Part shown: in pieces, positions 50,234 through 58,106 of the stretch
How positions within the stretch are numbered: position 1 is the stretch's first letter
Layout: each line of letters opens with the position of its first letter
Source of the DNA: JAMQPK01 sp963782595
GTDB lineage: Bacteria; Acidobacteriota; Vicinamibacteria; Vicinamibacterales; JAMQPK01
Direction of reading: 5' to 3'
NCBI GenBank assembly: GCA_963782595.1
Contig: CAWAKJ010000005.1
Coordinates: 496,001-560,000 of the forward strand
DNA: 64,000 nucleotides
Position numbers and translations under genes: made by a program
The notes under the pieces: model-generated
What the model was told of the DNA's origin: nothing
What the model saw: only the letters and a program-made list of their open reading frames with translations
Database searches by the model: none

Positions 50234-51598
50234 ATGCCATTTACTCAGTTTCAGCTTCACCCTGATTTGCTTCGCGGCGTCAAAGACCTGGGCTTTCAGC
50301 GTCCGACGCCGATTCAGGCCGACGCCATACCTCCTGCGCTCGAGGGCCGCGATCTTCTGGCCTGCGCGCAGACCGGCAGCGGGAAAACGGCGGCCTTTCT
50401 CCTTCCGATCGTCAACGGATTGATGGGCCGGCCGCGCAGCCGTCCGGGTACCACGCGCGCGCTCATCCTGACCCCGACCCGCGAGCTCGCGGCGCAGATT
50501 CTCGAAGACCTGAAAGATCTCACCGTGCACACGCCGGTCAACGGCTTCGCCGTGTACGGTGGCGTGGGCATGGGACCGCAGGAGCACGCATTCCGCAGCG
50601 GCGTCGACTTCATCGTCGGCACGCCGGGGCGGCTGCTCGATCACTTTCGCCAGCCGTACGCGAAGTTGAGCGGTCTCGAGTATCTCGTGCTGGACGAAGC
50701 GGATCGCATGCTCGACATGGGGTTCCTCCCCGACATTCGCCGGATCCTCCGGCATATTCCGTCGAAGCGCCAGACGCTCTTTTTCAGCGCGACCATGCCG
50801 GACCCGATTGTGAAGCTGTCGCACGAGATGCTGCACAACCCGGTGATGATCAACCTCGAGCGCAAGCCGGCGCCGGCGACCGGCATCACACAGGCGGTGT
50901 ATCCCGTTCCTTCTCATTTGAAGCAGAAGCTGTTGCTGACGTTGTTGAACAGCGGCGATGTCAACGAGGCGCTGGTGTTCACGCGCACCAAGCATCGCGC
51001 CGATCGGCTGGCGAAATACCTCGAGCAGCAGCGGGTAAACGTACAGCGCATCCATGGGAACCGGTCGCAGGCGCAGAGGACCGATGCGCTCGCCGGGTTC
51101 AAGAGCGGCAAGTACAAGGTGCTCGTCGCGACCGATATCGCCGCGCGAGGCATCGACGTGACCGCGCTCGGGCATGTCATCAATTTCGATGTGCCCGCCG
51201 TGCCAGAGGATTACATCCATCGGGTTGGCCGAACGGCACGGGCGGAATTGACCGGTTCGGCGTTCACACTCGTCGCGCCCGAGGATGAACCGAGCATTCG
51301 CGACATCGAGCGCGCCATCAGCAAGAGACTGCCGCGCGTGACGGTGCCCGACTTCGACTACAACGCGCGATCGGAGCGATTAGAGGTGCCGCACGCCCAG
51401 CGCATCGCCGAGATCCGGACGCGCAAGGCCGAAGAGCGTCAGCGGGCGAAGGCCAACGCCGAGCGGCGCGCTCGGCATGCACAGCCACAGGGGCCGGCGA
51501 AGCAGGGCGCCGGTCACGGCCAGGCCCGCGCGCCGCAGCATCCCGGAGCCCCTGCGGCGCGTAGAAAGAAATTCCGGCCGCGAAGGCCGTGGCATTGA
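50234..51598 (+). CDS. rhlE: DEAD-box RNA helicase, RhlE-type
   Basis: 454 aa from the ATG at 50234; upstream in-frame codons come from the octamer tract. Helicase motifs in order: Q-motif FQRPTPIQADAIP, Walker A AQTGSGKT, PTRELAAQI, GGVG, TPGRLLD, DEAD as DEADRML, SAT, and in the second domain ATDIAARGIDV and HRVGRTAR. The Arg/Ala/Gln/Pro-rich basic C-terminal tail (~90 residues) is typical of RhlE and may bind RNA. It unwinds RNA duplexes, aiding ribosome assembly or mRNA decay. It is convergent with the next gene, 7 nt apart. Confidence 0.95.
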   Translation: MPFTQFQLHPDLLRGVKDLGFQRPTPIQADAIPPALEGRDLLACAQTGSGKTAAFLLPIVNGLMGRPRSRPGTTRALILTPTRELAAQILEDLKDLTVHTPVNGFAVYGGVGMGPQEHAFRSGVDFIVGTPGRLLDHFRQPYAKLSGLEYLVLDEADRMLDMGFLPDIRRILRHIPSKRQTLFFSATMPDPIVKLSHEMLHNPVMINLERKPAPATGITQAVYPVPSHLKQKLLLTLLNSGDVNEALVFTRTKHRADRLAKYLEQQRVNVQRIHGNRSQAQRTDALAGFKSGKYKVLVATDIAARGIDVTALGHVINFDVPAVPEDYIHRVGRTARAELTGSAFTLVAPEDEPSIRDIERAISKRLPRVTVPDFDYNARSERLEVPHAQRIAEIRTRKAEERQRAKANAERRARHAQPQGPAKQGAGHGQARAPQHPGAPAARRKKFRPRRPWH

Positions 51599-51605
51599 GC
51601 CGATC

Positions 51606-52550
51606 TCACTGCACGATTTTCCGTTCGATCACCATATCGCGATTTGGATCCATCACCTTGAAGTCGGCTGGAATCTCGAACAGTTGAGGGGCCGGCTCCG
51701 TGCGCGTCAGGTTGGTCAGGCGATACGTGGTCTCGCCGAAGCGCGGATCGGATTGCTTGCTCATGACGAGCACCTTCAAGTCGGGTGACATCCAGCGCTC
51801 GGACACGATGTTGATCGGCTGCTCGTTGCCGATCTGACCGGCTGGAATCGTCACAGTCGCACGCGTGCCCTCGACCGCCACACCCTCCATGAACGTCGTT
51901 CCAAGCTGTTCAACGACTGGTTCGGGCACATTCTGGCCGGCATGGCTGGCGGTTGTCACAGCCGCTGAGCTCTGAAAGAACACCGAGGCGCCGGCTCCCG
52001 GTGGCGGCGGCGGTGGTGGCGATGGCGGTGGCGCGGTCATTTCTGACTTCTCGACGTGGACTCGCGTCGCTGCCGTCCAGCCGATGGCACCGGCACCCAC
52101 CCCGGCAGCGGTCATCCTGTTTTTCAGCATGACGTGCGGTGCGGGCATCTTGTGAGCGATGCGGTTCTGCAGGTCGAGCATGATCATTGTTCCGTTGGTC
52201 GGATCGGAGATCTGCACATGGCGCGGCTCGTCGCCGGCGCCGTTCACCAGTGGGCCAAACATCGCAAAGCCCTGTTCGCGGCGCGTCCGCCCCTGTCCGT
52301 CGCGCGCAACCTGGGCCTTGTTCCGCTTGACGATGCGATTGCCGTCGGCCAGTGTCTGGACCACCTCAGTCACCGCTTCGGCGGAGTATGGAGCGGCGGC
52401 CACGGGCTCGCCGTCGAGCGCAATCGGCTCCGACATGAAATCGATGTTCATCGGGCTGCTGAACGAGATGATGTTCGCTCCACCCTGCGCGCGCGCGCTC
52501 AACGCACACGACAGGAGCAACGACGCAAGGACGAAGGTCTTCCGAGTCAT
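51606..52550 (-). CDS. Secreted protein of an ECF-sigma operon, unknown function
   Basis: 314 aa from the ATG at 52550, preceded by GGAGG and overlapping the upstream gene by ATGA. Signal peptide TFVLASLLLSCALSARAQ. The body alternates beta strands with a Pro-rich linker (PPPSPPPPPPPGAG, residues ~175-188). Blocks such as NRIVKRNKAQVARDGQGRTRREQ and LKVLVMSKQSDPRFGETTYRLTNLTRTEPAPQLFEIPADFKV recur in acidobacterial secreted proteins of the same operon type, but I know no assigned function. It is probably the effector controlled by the sigma/anti-sigma pair upstream. Confidence 0.7.
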   Translation of the reverse strand: MTRKTFVLASLLLSCALSARAQGGANIISFSSPMNIDFMSEPIALDGEPVAAAPYSAEAVTEVVQTLADGNRIVKRNKAQVARDGQGRTRREQGFAMFGPLVNGAGDEPRHVQISDPTNGTMIMLDLQNRIAHKMPAPHVMLKNRMTAAGVGAGAIGWTAATRVHVEKSEMTAPPPSPPPPPPPGAGASVFFQSSAAVTTASHAGQNVPEPVVEQLGTTFMEGVAVEGTRATVTIPAGQIGNEQPINIVSERWMSPDLKVLVMSKQSDPRFGETTYRLTNLTRTEPAPQLFEIPADFKVMDPNRDMVIERKIVQ

Positions 52551-53221
52551 TTGGGCCTCCACGGATAAATCGATCCGCTGGTGTTTGAGTTGTTGACGCG
52601 AATCGCCCGGGCTCTTCCATCTTCTCCAAGAAGCACGTCGGCTTCAACGATGTCGTTGGCCTGGGCAAGGGGCGACCGCAGCGGGCCGAGCGAGGCGCTG
52701 GGCATCTGCACGCGGACAATCTGGAACGATCCGGACAGTTCGTGTTCGGTCATCGGCATGAGCGGGACGAATTCAATGGCGACTTCGGGTACTGACGGTT
52801 GGCCTGCCGCCGAATCGGCGACGGGTAGTTGTGCAACCGGCTCGACGGCACGATCCGTCGCCCGTGTGGGTGGCGCCTGACGCGTGACGGCAAGGCCGGG
52901 AGAGTGTTGCTGGCGCTGGGCCGGTTCTGGCTCTGGCGTCTCCACGATTTTCGGAGCTTCGGTCGTCGCACCGACACGATTGTGCCCTGGCGCGGCGTCG
53001 GGCCTAAGCTGGACGGCTGTTGCGACCGCGAGCACCATGGCGGCCGCAACCGGCAGCGCCATCCACAGACGCCGGCGGCCTGGCGCGGGCGTCGATTGCA
53101 TCGAAGCCGATTCCAGCACACGCGCCTCAAGATGCGCCGCGTCTTCGTGCTGCTGCGCGTCTTCGCGCGCCACGTCGCCAAGCAGACCGCTCAGCAGTCG
53201 TTCTTCGTGAGTATCAGCCAT
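52547..53221 (-). CDS. Membrane-anchored putative anti-sigma factor
   Basis: 224 aa. An acidic, helical N-terminus (ADTHEERLLSGLLGDVAREDAQQHEDAAHLEARVLE) lies before one TM (LWMALPVAAAMVLAVATAVQL) and a Pro/Glu-rich periplasmic linker with a compact C-terminal domain ending GEDGRARAIRVNN. The layout, and a 31-nt overlap with the sigma gene, fit an anti-sigma factor with cytoplasmic sigma-binding and periplasmic sensing parts. No zinc-binding HXXXCXXC of the ZAS type is present. Confidence 0.68.
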   Translation of the reverse strand: MADTHEERLLSGLLGDVAREDAQQHEDAAHLEARVLESASMQSTPAPGRRRLWMALPVAAAMVLAVATAVQLRPDAAPGHNRVGATTEAPKIVETPEPEPAQRQQHSPGLAVTRQAPPTRATDRAVEPVAQLPVADSAAGQPSVPEVAIEFVPLMPMTEHELSGSFQIVRVQMPSASLGPLRSPLAQANDIVEADVLLGEDGRARAIRVNNSNTSGSIYPWRPK

Positions 53222-53844
53222 CTCTTGCCAACCTCTGGTTGCACGTCACGACGAGTGTCTTCTTTCCCCTCAGTGTTCCACAGCAGCCTGCACCGATCGA
53301 TCAGTATCTGTCGCGCGCGGCTCAGCCGCGAGCGAACGGTGCCGACCGGGCTGCCGACGACAGCCGCGGCCTGCTCGTACGAGAGTCCGTTCAACTCGCA
53401 CAACACGACCACCTCACGATAGTGAAGCGGCAGCCGCAAAATCGCGAGGCGCAGTTGCCGCGTCATCTGAGCGCGCGAGATCGCGTCAGCGGGGTCGGTT
53501 GCGATCGCGAGCGCGGCATCGTCTTCGCGGCCGATCGTGTCGATGTTGATCTCGTTGCGGGCCCGGCTGTGCTTGTAGCGCTGCAAAACGAGGTTGCGCG
53601 CGATGCCGTACAAATAGGTCGAGAGCGACGCAACCGATGGGTTGAAGCGGCCTGCATTCCGCGTCAGCGCCACGAACACGTCCTGGGTGACATCCTCGGC
53701 GGCTTCCCTCGATCCGAGCATCTGCCGGCTGAACCGATACACCGTGCCCTGGTGGCGGCGAAAGATGACGGCCAGGGCGTCGCGGTCGCCAGAAGCCATG
53801 CGCTCGAGAAGTTCGGAATCCGAGGGTTCGGTCGTCACGCTCAT
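53191..53844 (-). CDS. ECF-type RNA polymerase sigma factor
   Basis: 217 aa from the ATG at 53844. Sigma region 2 is at about residues 25-95 (FRRHQGTVYRFSRQMLGSREAAEDVTQDVFVALTRNAGRF, with SLSTYLYGIARNLVLQRYK) and region 4 at about 130-185 (LPLHYREVVVLCELNGLSYEQAAAVVGSPVGTVRSRLSRARQIL). It should direct transcription of its own operon and perhaps an envelope-stress regulon. The gene is first in a three-gene leftward operon. Confidence 0.93.
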   Translation of the reverse strand: MSVTTEPSDSELLERMASGDRDALAVIFRRHQGTVYRFSRQMLGSREAAEDVTQDVFVALTRNAGRFNPSVASLSTYLYGIARNLVLQRYKHSRARNEINIDTIGREDDAALAIATDPADAISRAQMTRQLRLAILRLPLHYREVVVLCELNGLSYEQAAAVVGSPVGTVRSRLSRARQILIDRCRLLWNTEGKEDTRRDVQPEVGKRWLILTKNDC

Positions 53845-54042
53845 GAGTGATTTGGTTCCGGCCGCCCGGAAGTTCCAAATACCACCATCAGACTCGTTTT
53901 GGCTGAAGTTGGCCTGCAGGCGCTGCCGATGACCAAGGCCAGGTGGGACCATACGGGACTTGCCAACACGAGATCAGGAGAGCTGTCACGCTGCATGCAG
54001 TGCCGCCCTCCTCGCCGTCGCGTGACTTCCTGTTGTATCTCC

Positions 54043-54109
54043 CTCCGTGGCCCCGTGTCTCCGTGTTGAGATGGGCGAGTTGAACCTCTGCGGCTTTGCG
54101 TCTCTGCGT
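54043..54109. repeat. Two octamer tracts in the gap before the sigma operon
   Basis: CTCCGTGG, CCCCGTGT and CTCCGTGT run at 54043-54066; CTCTGCGG, CTTTGCGT and CTCTGCGT run at 54086-54109. Both are in exact 8-nt phase. Otherwise the roughly 300-nt region 53845-54140 shows no gene. It should contain the promoter of the ECF operon, which I could not place with confidence. Confidence 0.8.
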
Positions 54110-54140
54110 CGAAACGAGAATCTGCGCCAGCGGTTGGTCC

Positions 54141-55964
54141 CTATGTCGCGGGCACGGCGTGACCGGTTCTAATCCCTAGTCCCTGATCCCTAATCCCTGC
54201 GAGCGGAGTCGGTGTTTCGGTCCAGCGCCGTTCACCAATCTGTTGTCGCCACATCGCGTAGTACAACCCTTTCTGGGCGACGAGCTCGTCGTGCCGGCCT
54301 GTTTCGACAATCCGGCCCCGCTCGAGGACGTAGATGCAGTCGGCGTGAAGAATCGTCGACAGGCGGTGCGCAATGAGAATCGTGATCGATTCGCCGGTGC
54401 CCGCTACGGCGCGAATCGTCTCGACGATGCCTTCTTCCGTGAGCGAGTCGAGCGAAGACGTCGCCTCGTCGAACACCAGCAATTGAGGCCGTCGCAGCAG
54501 CGCGCGGGCGATCGACAGCCGCTGCTTTTCCCCTCCGGAGACCTTCACGCCGCCTTCGCCGATCACGGTATCGAGCCCTTTCGGTGCGCGGGCCAGCAGG
54601 TTGTCGCACGCCGCGCGCCGCAGCACGTCGAGGCAATCCTGGTCTGTGGCCTTCGGATTGACGAACAGCAGGTTCTCGCGAATGGTCCCGGAGAAGAGCT
54701 GCGTGTCCTGGGTGACGAGGCCGATGCGCTCGCGCAGGACGTCCAGATCGATTTCGTCGTTCGGGATCCCGTTGTAGCGAATGTGGCCCGATCCGGGCGG
54801 GTAGAGCCCGACGAGCAGCTTCACCAGTGTTGTCTTACCTGCGCCGGATGGACCGACGAAGGCGATGGTCTGGCCGCGTCGCGCGCCGAACGAGATGTCG
54901 TTGACCGCAGGCGAGGTCGCCGACTGATGCTGAAACGTCACGCCGGCGAACTCGAGTGTTCTCACCTCATCCAGGGGACGCGGGTTGGTCGGCCTGGGCT
55001 CTTTCGGCATCTGGAGGATGCCTTCGAAGATGTTGAGCGACACTTCCGTCTCGCGGTAGATGTTGATGATGTTGCCGAGCTCCTGCAGCGGCCCGAAAAT
55101 GAAGAAGGAGTAGATCCACAGCGAGAAGAACTGGCCGACCGTAATGTCGCGCGTGAAGATGAGGTACAGCATCAGGAACAGGATGCTCGTGCGCAGGAAG
55201 TTCACGGCCGTCCCCTGGATGAAGCTGAGGCTGCGCAGATATTTCACCTTCTTCAGCTCGAGCTTCAGGATCTTGCCGGTCGTGGTGTTCAGCCGGGCGA
55301 TCTCCTGCTGACCCAGTCCCAGACTCTTGACCAGCTCGATGTTGCGCAACGATTCCGTGGTCGCGCCCGCGAGCGCCGTCGTTTCTCCGACGATCTGCTT
55401 CTGAATCGTCTTGATCCGCTTGCTCAGCACCGAGCTGATGATGCCGAGCACTGGAACCGTCAGCAGGAAGACGGGGGCGATCACCCAGTGCACCGTGAAG
55501 GCGTACACCATGACGAAGATGATGCCGACGAGCGACGTGAAGACGACGTTGATCGACGCCGAGATGAGCTTTTCGACGTCGGTTCGGACCTTTTGGAGCT
55601 TGCCGAGCGTCTCTCCGCTGCGCTGGTCTTCGAACACCGAATACGGCAGTTCGAGAGAATGGCGGATGCCGTCGGAATAGAGTTGCGCCCCGAGACGCTG
55701 CGTTATCAGATTGATGTAGTAGTCCTGAAAGTTCTTCGCGACGCGCGAGACGAACGCCACGCCCACGGCCGCAGCGAGCAGGAGCGTGACGCCGCGGAAG
55801 AACTCCTGGGTGGTGTAGTCGGAAAACCGGGTGGCGTAGTTGTCGATGACATACCGGAAAATCAGCGGGTCGAGCAGGGAAAACACCTGGTTTGTGGTCG
55901 CAAGGACGAGCGCCACGGCGACCAGGCTCCAGTAGTTGCGCAGATACGAATAGAGCAGCCTCAT
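54141..55964 (-). CDS. ABC exporter, fused membrane and ATPase domains
   Basis: 607 aa from the ATG at 55964. Six TM segments occupy residues 1 to about 320, with the usual FEDQRSGETLGKLQKVRTDVEKL coupling region. The ATPase domain has Walker A GPSGAGKTT, Q-loop TQDTQLFSG, signature VSGGEKQRLSIARALL, Walker B LLVFDEATSSLD and the H-loop IAHRLST. This MsbA/lipid-type half-transporter would act as a homodimer; substrate unknown. The last residues (GIRDQGLGIRTG) are encoded by a TAGGGAT heptamer tract that has become part of the gene. Confidence 0.92.
   Translation of the reverse strand: MRLLYSYLRNYWSLVAVALVLATTNQVFSLLDPLIFRYVIDNYATRFSDYTTQEFFRGVTLLLAAAVGVAFVSRVAKNFQDYYINLITQRLGAQLYSDGIRHSLELPYSVFEDQRSGETLGKLQKVRTDVEKLISASINVVFTSLVGIIFVMVYAFTVHWVIAPVFLLTVPVLGIISSVLSKRIKTIQKQIVGETTALAGATTESLRNIELVKSLGLGQQEIARLNTTTGKILKLELKKVKYLRSLSFIQGTAVNFLRTSILFLMLYLIFTRDITVGQFFSLWIYSFFIFGPLQELGNIINIYRETEVSLNIFEGILQMPKEPRPTNPRPLDEVRTLEFAGVTFQHQSATSPAVNDISFGARRGQTIAFVGPSGAGKTTLVKLLVGLYPPGSGHIRYNGIPNDEIDLDVLRERIGLVTQDTQLFSGTIRENLLFVNPKATDQDCLDVLRRAACDNLLARAPKGLDTVIGEGGVKVSGGEKQRLSIARALLRRPQLLVFDEATSSLDSLTEEGIVETIRAVAGTGESITILIAHRLSTILHADCIYVLERGRIVETGRHDELVAQKGLYYAMWRQQIGERRWTETPTPLAGIRDQGLGIRTGHAVPAT
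54170..54197 (-). repeat. TAGGGAT-family heptamer tract forming the ABC exporter C-terminus
   Basis: Read on the plus strand as TAATCCC, TAGTCCC, TGATCCC, TAATCCC. The minus strand reads TAGGGAT-type units in frame and codes for GIRDQGLGIR, since three 7-nt units make seven codons. Confidence 0.85.
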
Positions 55965-56054
55965 GTTAGGGACTATAGCCGAATGTTTACATGACCGTCG
56001 CATCACCTATCCCGGTCCGTTACGTCGTGGGGTACAGATACTCCACAGTCACCT

Positions 56055-57125
56055 GTGCAGATTGCCCTCTTCGCCGAACGCGATCCTGATGTGCCTGGCG
56101 GCCTCGCGACGACGATCGCCGGGCTTCTCGATCATCTGCCCCACGACATCCATGTCGTTCCATTTCTCAACCCATCCGCCCTCTCCTCGCTACTCCGCGT
56201 CAACGAAGTTGTCAGAGGCCTGACCGAGCATCATATCGAGCTGGTGCATCTGGCGACGGCCGGTCCGTTGGCGCTGACGGCACTGTGCGTGGCCGCGAGG
56301 CTGCAGTTGCCGGTTGTCGGCTCGTTCGACATCGACTTTCTGACCGCGACACCGATCAGGCGCCGATACCTGCGGACACTCCTGGGGCTCTGCCACAAGG
56401 TGTTCGTGCCGTCTGTCTGCGCACGCGACACGATGCACGGTTTCACAGCGCGAGAGAACGTCGTCATGTGGCGTCCCGGCGTCGATGTCGAGACATTCAC
56501 GCCGTCGAAACGATCAGAGAAGCTGCGCGAGCGATGGCAGGTATCGGAGAACCGCACAGCGGTTGTCTATGCGGGCACATTATCGGAAGCGCACGGCGTC
56601 GGTCGCCTTCTGTCGCTGGAGCTCGAGTTGCGCCGAAGCCATCCGATGCACCGGCTCATTGTGGCCGGCGACGGTCCCGCGTTGTCCGAGCTTCACTATC
56701 GCTGTGCCGACGCGGTCTTCCTCGGTCACGTGCCCGCGGGCGAGATGCCAGAGGTGCTCGCATCAGCCGATCTCCTGGTATCACCGAGTGAACGGCAGTC
56801 GACCTATCACGCCGTGCTCGAGGCGCAGGCGTGTGGCCTGCCTGTGGTGGTGATGGCTGGTAGTGCGGCGCGCGAGCGGGCCGCTGATGCGGCGGTCGTG
56901 GTCTGTTGCTCGGATGCCGATTTCATCGTCAACACCGCTGCGCTCATCAGGAATGCCGCGCGCAGAACCGCGATGCGGCACGCGGCACGGGAGTACGCAG
57001 TGCGCCAGCAGTGGGAATCCGGGCTGGCGCCACTCTACGCGCAGTATCGCAGCTTGGCCGCTCTGTCGAGCTCAGTGCGACGGAAACTGGTCGGGGTTAT
57101 CCGTGAACACGGCATCAACTCCTAG
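56055..57125 (+). CDS. GT4-family glycosyltransferase (stand-alone)
   Basis: 356 aa from a GTG at 56055. N-terminal QIALFAERDPDVPGGLATTIAGLL; C-terminal donor site SPSERQSTYHAVLEAQACGLPVVVMAG; the PGVDVETFTPSKRSEKLRERW stretch is typical of GDP-mannose or UDP-sugar-using GT4 enzymes. In this operonless position it may modify a lipid or an envelope glycan. The gene overlaps the convergent GDPD gene by 54 nt at their 3' ends. Confidence 0.82.
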   Translation: MQIALFAERDPDVPGGLATTIAGLLDHLPHDIHVVPFLNPSALSSLLRVNEVVRGLTEHHIELVHLATAGPLALTALCVAARLQLPVVGSFDIDFLTATPIRRRYLRTLLGLCHKVFVPSVCARDTMHGFTARENVVMWRPGVDVETFTPSKRSEKLRERWQVSENRTAVVYAGTLSEAHGVGRLLSLELELRRSHPMHRLIVAGDGPALSELHYRCADAVFLGHVPAGEMPEVLASADLLVSPSERQSTYHAVLEAQACGLPVVVMAGSAARERAADAAVVVCCSDADFIVNTAALIRNAARRTAMRHAAREYAVRQQWESGLAPLYAQYRSLAALSSSVRRKLVGVIREHGINS

Positions 57126-57974
57126 GTCGAACAGGAAGTAGCGCATCTCGTCGCGAACGCTCGAAAACCGTCCGGTGCTGCCCTCGCGGAACGTATAGGG
57201 CGTGACGGTCAGCTTCGCGTCGTGGGCCCAGCGTACGACCTCGGGACGGGCCTCGACAATCTGCTTCGCCGGCCCGATGCCGGTGACGAAGCCCGACGCC
57301 TCCCTGAGCCTCTCCGGGAAGAGCCACTGCTCGGCAATCCTCCGTTCCATCAGAAAGACGCGGCGTATCAGCGGCAGTTCGCGGGCGAGCGCGCGCAGCG
57401 ACGGCTCGTCGAACGACTGAAGAATCAGCCGGTCGCTTTGGTCGAGGCCGTTCTGTCGGAGTGCGGCGACGACGAGCGAGGTCATGTCCACGCCGCGTGC
57501 ACGGTACTGGTCGGCTGACTTCAGTTCCGGATACAGCCCCGCCCGTCCTTTGACGATGTCGATGGCTTCCTGGAAGGTCAACACCCGCTCACCGGCGAAT
57601 CGCTCGTCGAACCAGCTTCCTGCGTCGAGCTGCTTGATTTCCGCAAGTGTGAAGTCATGAGCCATCCAATACTTCACCGGGCCGTTCGCGCCTGAGATCT
57701 GGACGTAACGCGTCGGAAACACGTCCTCAACGTTCGTCGTGCGTTCGAGCGTGACGTCGTGGAGACAGACGAGCACACCGTCTTTGGTGATGACCAGATC
57801 CTGTTCCACGAAATCGGCTCCCTGCTCGATGGCGAGCCGATACGCGGCCCGTGTGTGTTCGGGCGCCGAGCCGGAGGCGCCGCGATGGGCGATCGACTGT
57901 TTTCGGGGGGCATCGCCGGTCAACGTGGCCACGATCGTGACACCGATCACCAGGCCGAGAGAAAGTCTTTTCAT
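57072..57974 (-). CDS. Glycerophosphodiester phosphodiesterase family protein
   Basis: 300 aa. The N-terminus is a signal peptide or TM anchor (LSLGLVIGVTIVATLTG). GDPD catalytic motifs: IAHRGASGSAPEHT near residue 30, VEQDLVITKDGVLVCLHD, and GLYPELKSADQYR. The enzyme hydrolyses glycerophosphodiesters to alcohol and glycerol-3-phosphate in the periplasm, so recovering phosphorus and glycerol from lipid headgroups. The active-site His and metal-binding Glu/Asp are in place. Confidence 0.9.
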   Translation of the reverse strand: MKRLSLGLVIGVTIVATLTGDAPRKQSIAHRGASGSAPEHTRAAYRLAIEQGADFVEQDLVITKDGVLVCLHDVTLERTTNVEDVFPTRYVQISGANGPVKYWMAHDFTLAEIKQLDAGSWFDERFAGERVLTFQEAIDIVKGRAGLYPELKSADQYRARGVDMTSLVVAALRQNGLDQSDRLILQSFDEPSLRALARELPLIRRVFLMERRIAEQWLFPERLREASGFVTGIGPAKQIVEARPEVVRWAHDAKLTVTPYTFREGSTGRFSSVRDEMRYFLFDLGVDAVFTDNPDQFPSH

Positions 57975-58106
57975 GGGGCGACTCTAGCGCCGCGTTGCGA
58001 CGATATGACGACCTCGGTGTGAAGCCGGTGTGCGTTACGCCGCGATTGCGCCGCAGTCACGATGTGGTCACCGTGCGGTGATACAAGTTCTGTCGAGGAG
58101 AAAAGC

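Noticed and set aside
54243..55994. 583-codon plus-strand frame opposite the ABC exporter
   Set aside because: No domain or ribosome binding site; composition is that of a shadow frame, while the minus-strand product has every ABC motif.
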